64,000 bases of DNA, from positions 496,001 through 560,000 of the forward strand of contig NZ_CP066126.1 of assembly GCF_020544465.1 (NCBI RefSeq), read 5' to 3'. Position numbers and translations under genes: made by a program. Shown in pieces: positions 8,231 to 16,270 of this stretch. Source of the stretch: Chromobacterium rhizoryzae. GTDB lineage: Bacteria > Pseudomonadota > Gammaproteobacteria > Burkholderiales > Chromobacteriaceae. The notes beneath the pieces were generated by a model, which worked only from the letters and a program-made list of their open reading frames with translations, was not told the origin of the DNA and did no database searches. The first letter of the stretch is position 1; every line of letters starts with the position of its first letter.

Positions 8231-9091
8231 TCAGCGACTGGACAGTTGATTGTCGCGAGTGAAAACGAATTTCTGGCGGATGCGTTGCGAGCTGGATTGC
8301 TCCGCGAGCGAGGCCGGGAACGGCGCGTAGGGCGCGGCCAGTTCCACGATGCGGCGCGCGGCTTCGTCCAGCACGTCGAAGCCGGAGCTGCGCAGCACGC
8401 GCACGTCGCGCAGGCCGCCGTCGGCTGCAATCAGCACTTCCAGCGTCACGGCGCCGTGAATGTTCTGGCGGCGGGCGGCTTCCGGGTAGTTGAGGTTGCC
8501 GATGCGCTCCACTTTCAGCCGCCAGTCTTCCTGGTAGCGGGCCCAGGGGTAGCCGCGGGCGCTTTCGGCCAGCTTGCCCTGTTTGCCGCCGCTTTCCTGC
8601 TCCTTGTCGGTCAGGCCGCTGTCGCCCAACTGCCGGCTCAAGTCGCCGACCTGGGCCAGCAGGCTGCCGGCGCTGACATGTCCGACCGTGCCGGACTGCG
8701 CGGCCGGCAGCGCCGGTTTTTTGCCGGCCTCAGGCGGCCGGGCCATGGTTTGTTGCCGTGGCGACGCGTCGGCGGGTTCGGGCGTACCGGGCTCCGCCGG
8801 TGCGGCGACCGGCTTCGCGCGATGGCTGGCCAGCTTGTCGCTTTGAGCGCTATTGCCGGCCCCCAGATTGTTCTGCTCCGCCAGCCGGCGGGTTTTGGGC
8901 GTCTGGCGGCTGGGCGTCTGGTTCAACTGCACATTGATGATCTGGGCGGAGACGGGCGCGGGCGGGCTGGAGCGTGGACGAATCTCCAGGCTGAACAACA
9001 GCGCATGGACCAGCAGCGAAGCGAGCAGCGTCAAGCCCAGCGGCAGCATGGTGGCGCTGGAAGTCGAGGGCGAGAGCGGACTAGTGGACAT
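8231..9091 (-). CDS. TonB-family energy transducer
   Basis: A 286-residue TonB-like protein. A single N-terminal transmembrane helix (MLPLGLTLLASLLVHALLF) is followed by a long, low-complexity periplasmic linker and a C-terminal TonB domain (YPEAARRQNIHGAVTLEVLIAADGGLRDVRVLRSSG, with the hallmark YP and G-x-V). It would transmit proton-motive force to outer-membrane receptors. No ExbB/ExbD genes are in the window, so this is an orphan TonB paralogue. Its C-terminal extension VFTRDNQLSSR ends beside the conserved hypothetical gene. Confidence 0.87.
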   Translation of the reverse strand: MSTSPLSPSTSSATMLPLGLTLLASLLVHALLFSLEIRPRSSPPAPVSAQIINVQLNQTPSRQTPKTRRLAEQNNLGAGNSAQSDKLASHRAKPVAAPAEPGTPEPADASPRQQTMARPPEAGKKPALPAAQSGTVGHVSAGSLLAQVGDLSRQLGDSGLTDKEQESGGKQGKLAESARGYPWARYQEDWRLKVERIGNLNYPEAARRQNIHGAVTLEVLIAADGGLRDVRVLRSSGFDVLDEAARRIVELAAPYAPFPASLAEQSSSQRIRQKFVFTRDNQLSSR

Positions 9092-9180
9092 GGATGGCTG
9101 TTGTGTTGGCTTTCACCGGGTAAGCGGAGTTCGCCGCAGGCGGAACCGGGCGCAGCTGAAAGTGTAGCACGGCGGCCAGT

Positions 9181-9204
9181 AAAAACGCCGCGCTGAGCGC
9201 GGCG
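9181..9204 (-). terminator. Terminator of dps
   Basis: On the minus strand an 8-bp GC stem (9197-9204 with 9186-9193, 3-base loop) is followed by a run of five T residues (complement of 9181-9185), directly downstream of the dps stop. Confidence 0.75.
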
Positions 9205-9231
9205 TGGCGATGCATCAAGCGTGCGGGCGTA

Positions 9232-9699
9232 TTATTTTTCCAGCAGGCTGCGCAGCATCCAGGCGGTTTTCTCGTGAACTTGCAGACGCTGGGTCAGCAG
9301 GTCGGCGCTGGGCTCGTCGGCGGCGCGTTCCACCACGGCGAAAATGCTGCGCGCGGTGCGACATACGGTTTCATGGCCGTCCACCAGCTGGCGGATCATC
9401 TCCTCGGCCTTGGGCGGGGCGCCGGCGGCTTCCTGGATCGCGGTCAGCTTGGCGTAGTCGGCATAGCTGCCCGGCGCGTGGTGGCCCAGCGCGCGGATGC
9501 GTTCAGCCACGGCGTCCACCGCCAGCGCCAGTTCGTTGTACTGGGTTTCGAACATCAGGTGCAGGGTGTTGAACATCGGCCCGGTGACGTTCCAGTGGAA
9601 GTTGTGGGTTTTCAGATACAGGGTGTAGGTGTCGGCCAGCAGGCGGGACAAGCCATGAGCGATTTCCTGGCGGTCTTGTTCGTTGATTCCAATATCCAT
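9232..9699 (-). CDS. dps: Dps-family ferritin-like DNA-protection protein
   Basis: A 155-residue member of the Dps family: dodecameric mini-ferritin that oxidises Fe(II) with peroxide and protects DNA. The inter-subunit ferroxidase residues are visible in THNFHWNVTGPMFNTLHLMFETQYNEL (His, then Asp/Glu region DAVAERIRALG). Length and helix pattern are typical. No lysine-rich N-terminal DNA-binding tail is present (MDIGINEQDRQEIAHGL), so direct DNA binding is uncertain. It is transcribed alone with its own terminator. Confidence 0.92.
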   Translation of the reverse strand: MDIGINEQDRQEIAHGLSRLLADTYTLYLKTHNFHWNVTGPMFNTLHLMFETQYNELALAVDAVAERIRALGHHAPGSYADYAKLTAIQEAAGAPPKAEEMIRQLVDGHETVCRTARSIFAVVERAADEPSADLLTQRLQVHEKTAWMLRSLLEK

Positions 9700-9800
9700 C
9701 GCGATATCCTCATAAGTGAAGGGAGAGCGGAAGCCTCCCGTCGGCTGACGCCGGCGCGGCGGCTTTTGGACTACACTCTCCCGTTTTGCGGGAAAAAATC

Positions 9801-10097
9801 ATGAAACCTTGGCTGGATTGCCGCAACGGCGCTGTCCGTCTGACGCTGCATGTGCAGCCCGGCGCCAGGAAAACCGAGGCGGCGGGCGAACACGGCGACT
9901 GCCTGAAAATACGTTTGGCGGCGCCGCCGGTGGACGGCAAGGCCAATGCCGCGCTGTTGGCCTGGCTGGCGCAGCGCTTCGCCGTGGCCAAGCGCGACGT
10001 TCAACTGCTGTCCGGCGACAAGAGCCGGCACAAGGTGGTCTTGCTTCAGTGCGAGATCACCGAGGAAGACGCGCTGCGGCGGCTGGACTTTCAGTGA
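9801..10097 (+). CDS. yggU: DUF167/YggU family protein
   Basis: A 98-residue cytoplasmic protein of the YggU/DUF167 family, structurally known but functionally uncharacterised. The family signature is seen in LHVQPGARKTEAAGEHGDCLKIRLAAPPVDGKANAALLAWL and the GDKSRHKVVLL segment. The ATG at 9801 is preferred over a TTG five codons upstream. In many bacteria this gene follows the YggT membrane gene; here it is alone and converges with fxsA, overlapping its 3' end by 7 bases. Confidence 0.9.
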   Translation: MKPWLDCRNGAVRLTLHVQPGARKTEAAGEHGDCLKIRLAAPPVDGKANAALLAWLAQRFAVAKRDVQLLSGDKSRHKVVLLQCEITEEDALRRLDFQ

Positions 10098-10528
10098 AGG
10101 CGCCGGTCGGGCGGCGTGGTTTTGTCCACCCGGGTATATTCTCCATCGATGATGTCGGGGTCGGCGGCGGCTCCGGGTCCGGTCGCCGCGCGAGCGTTGA
10201 CGGCAATGCTGGGGCCTTTGAAAGGCAGCAGCAATAGTACGGCGGCCAGGTCGCTGATGACGCCTGGTATCAGGAACAGCACGCCGGCCAGCAAATAACG
10301 CAGCGGCCAGAGCAAGGAATACAGCGATACGCGGTCGCCCTGGCGCATCACGCTGCCCAGGGTGAACAAGGCACCGATCTGCTGGTTGCGCAACATCCAC
10401 AAGCCCAGCAGCGAAGACAGCACGACGAAAACGAAGACGGCGAGCCCGCCGAAGTGGTCCGCCAGCGCCACCAGGGCGGCGATTTCAGCGAAGGGGTACA
10501 GCAACAGCAGGATGAGGAAGGTGCGCAT
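10091..10528 (-). CDS. fxsA: FxsA-family inner-membrane protein
   Basis: A 145-residue FxsA/YtbA family membrane protein, named for suppression of phage F exclusion in E. coli. The start MRTFLILLLLYPFAEIAAL gives the typical first helix; further helices are AVFVFVVLSSLLGLWML and YLLAGVLFLIPGVISDLAAVLLLLPF, with the family-specific GVISD loop. The C-terminal tail is polar (DIIDGEYTRVDK). A longer in-frame extension upstream of 10528 lacks family homology. Its stop overlaps yggU tail-to-tail. Confidence 0.9.
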   Translation of the reverse strand: MRTFLILLLLYPFAEIAALVALADHFGGLAVFVFVVLSSLLGLWMLRNQQIGALFTLGSVMRQGDRVSLYSLLWPLRYLLAGVLFLIPGVISDLAAVLLLLPFKGPSIAVNARAATGPGAAADPDIIDGEYTRVDKTTPPDRRLH

Positions 10529-10743
10529 GGGCAACTGAATCCGGTAAGTGGGTTTCGCGATCAGGCGGCGGACGCGTAAACCTGATCCCTTGTTGTACAC
10601 ATGGGTATGGCTTGGCGGCTTTCAAGGCCGGTCTGGAATTATCGTTCGGGCTTAGATGATATCGCGGCGCTTCGGTTCCCGTTTCAAGCGGGCTTTTCCG
10701 CCCGTGCCGCTGTCATTGTCATGAAAAAAAATGCAAAAACCCG

Positions 10744-10772
10744 TTGACGACCCTGAACTGTTTCATTATAGT
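10744..10772 (+). promoter_or_regulatory. Promoter of the tRNA-Lys array
   Basis: TTGACG at 10744-10749 and TATAGT at 10767-10772 with exactly 17 bases between. An A-rich UP-like element (10723-10739, A8-TGC-A5) sits immediately upstream and is shared with the tRNA-Tyr promoter. Confidence 0.8.
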
Positions 10773-10785
10773 TGCGCTCTCTCTT

Positions 10786-10861
10786 GGGTCGTTAGCTCAG
10801 CTGGTAGAGCAGCGGACTTTTAATCCGTTGGTCGCAGGTTCGAATCCCGCACGACCCACCA
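10786..10861 (+). tRNA. tRNA-Lys (TTT), copy 1
   Basis: 76-nt cloverleaf with encoded CCA; acceptor GGGTCGT pairs ACGACCC; anticodon loop CTTTTAA gives anticodon TTT; T loop GGTTCGAATC. First of three identical copies. Confidence 0.98.
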
Positions 10862-10897
10862 GTTTCCGATACCGGAAATTGCCAAGAGTTTTGTTGG

Positions 10898-10973
10898 GGG
10901 TCGTTAGCTCAGCTGGTAGAGCAGCGGACTTTTAATCCGTTGGTCGCAGGTTCGAATCCCGCACGACCCACCA
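10898..10973 (+). tRNA. tRNA-Lys (TTT), copy 2
   Basis: Identical by eye to copy 1 including CCA. The 36-bp spacer is unrelated to the other spacer. Confidence 0.98.
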
Positions 10974-10998
10974 CGACAAACTCTTAGCGCCCAGGATC

Positions 10999-11074
10999 GG
11001 GTCGTTAGCTCAGCTGGTAGAGCAGCGGACTTTTAATCCGTTGGTCGCAGGTTCGAATCCCGCACGACCCACCA
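10999..11074 (+). tRNA. tRNA-Lys (TTT), copy 3
   Basis: Identical by eye to copies 1 and 2 including CCA; followed by a terminator after 14 bases. Confidence 0.98.
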
Positions 11075-11088
11075 AATATATAGCAATC

Positions 11089-11116
11089 AGGCCAGTTCGC
11101 GAGAACTGGCCTTTTT
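11089..11116 (+). terminator. Terminator of the tRNA-Lys array
   Basis: 10-bp stem (11089-11098 with 11103-11112), GCGA loop, then TTTTT. Confidence 0.85.
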
Positions 11117-11208
11117 GTTTTCTCTCGCTTCCCTTGTTTCCCTCTGCTTTAGCGTTTGCCGGTTTTCCCGGGTCTTTCTCGCGGACATGTCTTTGTCGTG
11201 GTAAATTT

Positions 11209-11241
11209 GATAATGATTGTAAGAATCATTCGCATTATAAT
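11209..11241 (+). promoter_or_regulatory. Fur box overlapping the heme oxygenase promoter
   Basis: GATAATGATTGTAAGAATCA (11209-11228) continuing to TTCGCATTAT matches repeated Fur hexamers (GATAAT units). A perfect -10 TATAAT lies at 11236-11241, so bound Fur would cover the promoter and repress under iron sufficiency. The -35 is not obvious. Confidence 0.75.
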
Positions 11242-11320
11242 GGCGAGTTATTCGCCTCTTCCCGACGTCCGCGCCGCCGCGCGCAGGCGCCGGGATCGCA
11301 TCAAACAGGAAACACAGAGC

Positions 11321-11902
11321 ATGACTACCGTTGTCGAGAAAACCCGCACTCAGGACTTGAAGGCCCGCACCCACGAAACCCACGACGCGCTGGACCAGCG
11401 CATCATGGCGAATCAGCCGTTCGCCACCCGTGAAAACTATGCGCGCTTCCTGCTGGCGCAATACCGCTTCCTGCGCGACGCCGACGCGCTGTACGACAAT
11501 CCCGAGCTGGCCCGCCTGTTCCCGGACCTGGCCGAGCGCCGCCGTTACGACAGCATCGCCGCCGATCTGCGTGATCTGGACCGCCCGCTGCCGGAATTGC
11601 GCGAAGCGCCGATCAGCAGCACGCTGGATGTGGCCAGCGCGATGGGTTGGCTCTACGTGGTGGAAGGTTCCAAACTGGGCGCGGCCATTCTGTACAAGCT
11701 GGCCGGCAAACTGGGCCTGGACGAGCATTGCGGCGCCCGCCATCTGGCCGGCCACCCGGACGGCCGCGCCCGCCACTGGCGCGCGTTCACCGCGGCGCTG
11801 GACGGTCTGCAGCTGGACGAGGCGGCCGAGCAACGCGTCACTGCCGGCGCGGTGGCCGCTTTCGCCTGCATGAACAGCCATCTGGACCAGGTGTACGCTT
11901 GA
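11321..11902 (+). CDS. Biliverdin-producing heme oxygenase
   Basis: Cytoplasmic heme oxygenase, 193 residues, opening the haem ring to release iron, CO and biliverdin. The proximal haem ligand is probably H21 in LKARTHETHDALDQ, and the distal helix is MGWLYVVEGSKLGAAILYKL (the GSxLG signature). The ATG at 11321 is preferred: upstream in-frame codons cover the Fur-box leader and have no homology. The Fur box and the co-translated DUF454 gene (stop overlaps the next start, TTGA) indicate an iron-starvation operon for using haem iron. No haem receptor or transporter genes are adjacent. Confidence 0.92.
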   Translation: MTTVVEKTRTQDLKARTHETHDALDQRIMANQPFATRENYARFLLAQYRFLRDADALYDNPELARLFPDLAERRRYDSIAADLRDLDRPLPELREAPISSTLDVASAMGWLYVVEGSKLGAAILYKLAGKLGLDEHCGARHLAGHPDGRARHWRAFTAALDGLQLDEAAEQRVTAGAVAAFACMNSHLDQVYA

Positions 11903-12345
11903 GTCAGCGTTTGCGGCACCCCGCGGTGCGCTGGCTATACCTGTGCGCCGGCGTGGCGATGCTGGCCTTGGGCGTCATCGGCGCCTTGCTGCCAGTGATG
12001 CCGACCACGATTTTTCTGATTTTGGCCTTGGCTTGCTTCAGCAAGTCCTCTCCGCGGCTGGAGCAGCGGCTGCTCGCGCATCCGCGTTACGGGCCGGGCC
12101 TGCGCCGCTGGCGCGAGCACCGCGTGGTGCCGGTCAAGGCCAAGTGCTTCGCCGCCATGGGCATGGGTGCGGGTTTCGCCGCCTTGTTGCTGGCGCGGCC
12201 TCCGCACTGGGTGCCGTGGCTGGTGGGGGCGATCGAATTGAGCGTCTTGCTGTACTTGCTGTCGCGGCCTTCGCAGGCGATCGAACCGGCCGGGACGGCC
12301 GCGGCGCCCCAGCCGGATTTAGCCAAAACCCCGCCGCCGCGTTAA
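11899..12345 (+). CDS. DUF454/YbaN-family inner-membrane protein
   Basis: A small membrane protein of the YbaN/DUF454 family, about 148 residues. Signature region VMPTTIFLILALACFSKSSPRLEQRLLAHPRYGP is diagnostic; hydrophobic helices are LYLCAGVAMLALGVIGALLP, CFAAMGMGAGFAALLLA and WLVGAIELSVLLYLL. A TTG start at 11899 overlaps the heme oxygenase stop and has AGGT six bases upstream; a GTG at 11926 is an alternative. Its coupling to heme oxygenase suggests a role in iron or haem metabolism, but the family has no established function. Confidence 0.85.
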   Translation: MSQRLRHPAVRWLYLCAGVAMLALGVIGALLPVMPTTIFLILALACFSKSSPRLEQRLLAHPRYGPGLRRWREHRVVPVKAKCFAAMGMGAGFAALLLARPPHWVPWLVGAIELSVLLYLLSRPSQAIEPAGTAAAPQPDLAKTPPPR

Positions 12346-12380
12346 GCTTGCGCATCGACACCGAAAACGGGAGCTGTGTG

Positions 12381-12710
12381 ATGAGGGTAAACGGAATCGT
12401 CGCGGCCTTGGCCGCCCTGGCCTTGCCTGCCTTGGCTGTGGCGCAGACGGCGGACGAACAGTTGCTGGCGGCGCAGATGTACTACCAGCAAGTGCGCGGC
12501 GCGCAGCAGAAGGCGGACGCGCGTTTGACGCAGGCCGAGTCCGACAAGCTCAAGGCGGAGCAGCGACTGAGCGAGGCTCAGGCGGGCTTGAGCGGCGCCA
12601 CGGCGGAACTGGAGGCGGCCAAGTCGGCTCAGGCCGCGGCGGCGCAGACCAGCGAGGCGGCCACCAAGGCCTTGAACGAGGCTTGGCAGCGCAAGGACGG
12701 CGGGCAGTAG
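12381..12710 (+). CDS. Small exported coiled-coil protein, hypothetical
   Basis: A 109-residue protein with a cleavable signal peptide (MRVNGIVAALAALALPALAVAQ) followed by a continuous Ala/Glu/Gln/Lys-rich helix (QQKADARLTQAESDKLKAEQ onward) predicted to form a coiled coil. I do not recognise a family. Its stop codon abuts the stop of the convergent DUF4124 gene with no intervening base, and that neighbour is also a secreted coiled-coil protein, so the two may be functionally related; this is only inference. Confidence 0.75.
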   Translation: MRVNGIVAALAALALPALAVAQTADEQLLAAQMYYQQVRGAQQKADARLTQAESDKLKAEQRLSEAQAGLSGATAELEAAKSAQAAAAQTSEAATKALNEAWQRKDGGQ

Positions 12711-13304
12711 TTAGCCGCCGCGCAATTGCCGGTAGCGGTTGAGGTCGTTCTGAGTCTTTTGGCGGAAGGCGGCCAGCTCTTGCTGCTTGGCGGCGATTTG
12801 CCTGGCCAGTTCGGCTTGCTCCGCCTGTAGCACGTTCAGATTGCGCTGACTGTTTTGCGGAGGGGCTTGTTTGTTGCGCCGGCTTTGCGCAATGTCTTGC
12901 TGAATGCCTTGAATTTGCAGCGTCAGGCCGCGAGAGCGCTGTTGCAGCGCGTCCAGCGCGCTTTGCAGCACGGCCTGCTGTTTGGCGCGCTCGGCCTGCA
13001 GTTGCTGCAGGTTGGCGTAGCTTTCCACCAGCGCGTTGTCGCGGCGGGTGTTTTCCAATTGCTGGGCGTCGCGTTGTTTTTGCGCGGCCTCGGCGGCTTC
13101 GCGCGCCTGGCGGGCGGCGGGGCTTTCCGCCGGTTTGGTGACGGCGCCCTGCTTGGACAGCTCGGCGACGCCCTGCTGCTGGCTTTGCAGCGGCGGGGAG
13201 TCGCTGTAATGCACCTTGCCGGATTCGTCCACCCACTTGTAGAGGCCGCCGGCGCAGACGGCGGTTCCCAGTATCAGCAGCGCGAGTCCGGCAAGCGGTT
13301 TCAT
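12711..13304 (-). CDS. DUF4124 domain-containing periplasmic protein
   Basis: A 197-residue exported protein: signal peptide MKPLAGLALLILGTAVCAGG, then the DUF4124 module LYKWVDESGKVHYSDSPP, then a long Gln/Ala-rich coiled coil (AELARQIAAKQQELAAFRQKT). DUF4124 proteins are widespread, uncharacterised envelope proteins. The gene begins one base inside pyrE's stop (13304 shared), so it is probably translated from the pyrE mRNA. Confidence 0.87.
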   Translation of the reverse strand: MKPLAGLALLILGTAVCAGGLYKWVDESGKVHYSDSPPLQSQQQGVAELSKQGAVTKPAESPAARQAREAAEAAQKQRDAQQLENTRRDNALVESYANLQQLQAERAKQQAVLQSALDALQQRSRGLTLQIQGIQQDIAQSRRNKQAPPQNSQRNLNVLQAEQAELARQIAAKQQELAAFRQKTQNDLNRYRQLRGG

Positions 13305-13948
13305 CAGTCGTTGACTCCGTATTGCGCCCGGTAGGCGCGCACCGCGTCCAGGTGCGCCGCCAGTTCCGGGCTGTGTTCCAGGAAGCTGAGCAAATCTTTC
13401 AGCGTGGCGATGGCGATGACCGGCAGGCCATGTTGCTGGGCCACTTCCTGCACCGCCGACAATTCGCCGCTGCCGCGTTCCATGCGGTCCAGCGCGATGG
13501 CCACCCCGGCCGGTTCGGCGCCGGCGGCGCGGATCAGCTGCACCGATTCGCGCACCGAGGTGCCGGCGGAGATCACATCGTCGATGATCAGGACCTTGCC
13601 TTGCAGCGGGGCGCCCACCAGGGTGCCGCCTTCGCCGTGGTCCTTGGCTTCCTTGCGGTTGTAGGCGAAGGGCACGTTGCGACCTTGTTCCGCCATCGCC
13701 ATACAGGCGCCGGCGGCCAGGATGATGCCTTTATAGGCCGGGCCGAACAACATGTCGAATTGCACGCCGCTTTCCAGTATCGACTTGGCGTAGAAGCGCG
13801 ACAAGTGCAAAGTGGACAGACCGTCGTTGAACAGGCCGGCGTTGAAGAAGTAGGGAGACTTGCGGCCGGCCTTGGTGATGAACTCGCCAAACTTCAAAAC
13901 CTGCTTGTCGAGCGCAAAACGAATAAAATCCTGACGGAAATCGCTCAT
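13304..13948 (-). CDS. pyrE: Orotate phosphoribosyltransferase
   Basis: Converts orotate and PRPP to orotidine 5'-phosphate in pyrimidine synthesis. 214 residues, closely E. coli-like: FALDKQVLKFGEF, GRKSPYFFNAGLF, RKEAKDHGEGG (catalytic loop) and the PRPP motif VLIIDDVISAGTS. Two adjacent ATG codons exist; the second (13948) is chosen because AAGGAG lies 5 bases upstream of it but only 2 from the first (13951). Divergent from the exonuclease gene. Confidence 0.96.
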   Translation of the reverse strand: MSDFRQDFIRFALDKQVLKFGEFITKAGRKSPYFFNAGLFNDGLSTLHLSRFYAKSILESGVQFDMLFGPAYKGIILAAGACMAMAEQGRNVPFAYNRKEAKDHGEGGTLVGAPLQGKVLIIDDVISAGTSVRESVQLIRAAGAEPAGVAIALDRMERGSGELSAVQEVAQQHGLPVIAIATLKDLLSFLEHSPELAAHLDAVRAYRAQYGVND

Positions 13949-14022
13949 CATTACTCCTTATTAACTGTTAACTGTTTGAACGGCTGAAAAAATTGCCGGC
14001 AAGCATATCACGGGAGAGTCCT

Positions 14023-14799
14023 TTGCTTCGAATCGTTTCCGCCAATCTGAACGGCATCCGCTCCGCCGATAAAAAAGGCTTTTTCGACTGGTTGGCCGGC
14101 ATAGACGCCGACTTCGTCTGCGTGCAGGAACTGAAGGCCCAGGCCGGCGACCTGTCCGAGCGCATGCGCCAGCCGGATGGGATGACCGGCTATTTCCATT
14201 ACGCGGAAAAAAAGGGCTACAGCGGCGTAGGCCTGTATACCCGTCATCAACCGGATGCGGTGGTGGAGGGGCTGGGCGTCGACTGGATCGACGCCGAAGG
14301 CCGCTTTTTGCAACTGGATTTCGGCAATCTCAGCGTGATTTCGCTGTATCTGCCGTCGGGCTCCAGCAGCGATGAACGCCAGCAAGTGAAATTCGATTTT
14401 CTCGACGTGTTCATGCCGCATCTGGAAACGCTGCGCGCGGCCGGCCGCGACATCGTGATCTGCGGCGACTGGAATATCGCCCACAACGAGATCGATCTGA
14501 AGAACTGGAAAGGCAATCTGAAGAACTCCGGTTTCCTGCCGGAAGAGCGCGCCTGGATGACGGACTTGCTGGGCCGCGTGGGCTGGTGCGACGCCTGGCG
14601 CCGCCTGTACCCGGACACGCCGGGCTACACCTGGTGGAGCAACCGCGGCCAGGCTTACGCCAAGGACGTGGGCTGGCGCATCGATTATCACATCGTGACC
14701 CCGTCGCTGATGGAGCTGGCGCGCAAGGCCTCGGTATACAAGGACGAGAAGTTTTCCGACCATGCGCCGCTGATCGTCGATTACGAACGGAGCCTGTGA
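14023..14799 (+). CDS. xthA: Exodeoxyribonuclease III (AP endonuclease family)
   Basis: Base-excision repair enzyme of the EEP/ExoIII family, 258 residues. Motifs: N-terminal LRIVSANLNGIRSA, metal-binding E in DFVCVQELKAQ, catalytic tyrosine region YSGVGLYTR, GDWNIAHNEIDLKN, and the C-terminal FSDHAPLIVDY with the catalytic His. The TTG at 14023 is preceded by GGGAGAG and places the conserved strand at the N terminus; an ATG at 13993 would add ten unconserved residues. The stop overlaps the next start (TGATG). Confidence 0.93.
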   Translation: MLRIVSANLNGIRSADKKGFFDWLAGIDADFVCVQELKAQAGDLSERMRQPDGMTGYFHYAEKKGYSGVGLYTRHQPDAVVEGLGVDWIDAEGRFLQLDFGNLSVISLYLPSGSSSDERQQVKFDFLDVFMPHLETLRAAGRDIVICGDWNIAHNEIDLKNWKGNLKNSGFLPEERAWMTDLLGRVGWCDAWRRLYPDTPGYTWWSNRGQAYAKDVGWRIDYHIVTPSLMELARKASVYKDEKFSDHAPLIVDYERSL

Positions 14800-15392
14800 T
14801 GTTGGACGAGGACGACGTCACCTTGATCACGGTGCCGGGCTGGGGCAATTCCGGCGCTGAGCATTGGCAGACCAGTTGGGAGCGCTGCTACCCCTTGGCG
14901 CGCCGGGTGGAGCAGGACGATTGGCTGTACCCGGAGTGCGAGGCCTGGGTGGAAGGCATCCGGCGCACGTTGGAGCAGGTGCCGGGCCGCTGGATGCTGG
15001 CGGCGCACAGCCTGGGCTGCCATGCGGCGGCGGCCTGGCTGCGGACCTTGTCCTTGCGCGAACAGAAGCGGCTGCAAGGGCTGCTGCTGGTGGCGCCGCC
15101 GGCCTTGCCCATCAGCGAGGCGCGGGCGCGCGCCAGCGGCGAACTGCCGGAGGACGCGCCCTTGCCCGCTTTCGCCGGCTTCAACGCGCCGACGCTGCGC
15201 TTGCCGGCGCCGGCCTTGCTGGTGGCCAGCCGCGACGACTTGTTCTGCGACATGGCCGAGGCCGAGGCGATGGCGCAAGCCTGGGGCTGTCCCTTGGTGG
15301 ACGCCGGCGCGCATGGACACTTGGGCAGCGCCGCGCGCCTTGGGCATTGGCGCTTCGGCCAGGATTTGCTGCAGGAACTGATGCTGGCCTGA
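14799..15392 (+). CDS. RBBP9/YdeN-family alpha/beta hydrolase
   Basis: A 197-residue serine hydrolase of the RBBP9/YdeN (DUF1234-like) group. The oxyanion strand VTLITVPGWGNSGAEHWQTSWE and the nucleophile elbow AAHSLGCHAA (Ser in HSLG) are visible, with the aspartate near LLVASRDDLFC and the histidine in DAGAHGHLGSAA. Substrate unknown. The gene is translationally coupled to xthA and ends two bases from the convergent sulfurtransferase. Confidence 0.87.
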   Translation: MLDEDDVTLITVPGWGNSGAEHWQTSWERCYPLARRVEQDDWLYPECEAWVEGIRRTLEQVPGRWMLAAHSLGCHAAAAWLRTLSLREQKRLQGLLLVAPPALPISEARARASGELPEDAPLPAFAGFNAPTLRLPAPALLVASRDDLFCDMAEAEAMAQAWGCPLVDAGAHGHLGSAARLGHWRFGQDLLQELMLA

Positions 15393-15394
15393 GC

Positions 15395-16231
15395 CTAGCG
15401 CGCCACCGGCCTTGCCGGGTCGCTGCACCATTCGCTCCAGGAGCCGGGGTAGAGCCGGCTGCCTTCGAAGCCGGCGTGGCGCAGCGCCAGCAGATTGTGG
15501 CAGGCGGTGACGCCGGAGCCGCATTGATGAACGATGGACGCCGGATCGAGGTCGCCGAGCGCCGCCTGCCATTCGGCGCGCAGCTGTTCCGCCGGCTTGA
15601 AGCGGTTGTCGGCGTCGACGTTGAGCATGAAGAAGCGGTTGGCCGCGCCGGGAATATGGCCGCCCACCGGATCCAGCGTTTCGCCTTCACCGCGGAAGCG
15701 CTCGGCGGAACGGGCGTCCACCACGGTGAAGGCCGGCTGCTCGATATTGCTCAGCACGGCGGCGGCGTCGACGGTGTCTTCCAGCGCGGGCTTGATCGAG
15801 AAACGGCAGGGACGGCGTTCCGCCGTTTGCTGGTCGAGGGCGCGGCCGGTCCGGGTCCAGGCCTGGACGCCGCCGTCCAGCACAGCGACCGCGGAGTGTC
15901 CCAGCCAGCGCAACAGCCACCAGGCGCGGGCCGCGTATTGTCCGGCGGCGTCGTCGTAGGCGACCACCTGGGTGTCCGGAGTGATGCCGATCGCGCCAAG
16001 GTCCACCGCCAAGCGGCTGCCGTCGGGCAGCGGATGGCGGCCGTTGGCGCCGGTCTTGCTGCCGGAAAGATGGTAATCCAGGTTCAGGTAATGCGCGTTC
16101 GGCAGGTGGCCGGCCTCATAGGCGGTCAAGCCATAATCCGCTTGTTCCAGCCGGAAGCGGCAATCCAGAATCACAAGGCGTTCTGTCGGCAGAGCCGCCA
16201 GCTGTTCCGCGGAGATCAAGGTTTGGTGCAT
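15395..16231 (-). CDS. sseA: 3-mercaptopyruvate/thiosulfate sulfurtransferase
   Basis: Two-domain rhodanese-family enzyme, 278 residues. The N-terminal inactive domain (VILDCRFRLEQADYG, GHLPNAHYLNLDYHLSG) is followed by a catalytic C-terminal domain with the active-site loop CGSGVTAC in VHQCGSGVTACHNLLAL. A CG[S/T]GVTA loop is typical of mercaptopyruvate sulfurtransferase rather than thiosulfate rhodanese (CRKGVT). It lies 39 bp downstream of the HIT gene, probably in one operon. Confidence 0.92.
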   Translation of the reverse strand: MHQTLISAEQLAALPTERLVILDCRFRLEQADYGLTAYEAGHLPNAHYLNLDYHLSGSKTGANGRHPLPDGSRLAVDLGAIGITPDTQVVAYDDAAGQYAARAWWLLRWLGHSAVAVLDGGVQAWTRTGRALDQQTAERRPCRFSIKPALEDTVDAAAVLSNIEQPAFTVVDARSAERFRGEGETLDPVGGHIPGAANRFFMLNVDADNRFKPAEQLRAEWQAALGDLDPASIVHQCGSGVTACHNLLALRHAGFEGSRLYPGSWSEWCSDPARPVAR

Positions 16232-16270
16232 GGCATTCCTCTTTCTTGATGGATGGCCGAGGACGGGCGC

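Noticed and set aside
10744..10935. Short ORF across the tRNA-Lys array
   Set aside because: Overlaps tRNA genes and the promoter; no coding character.
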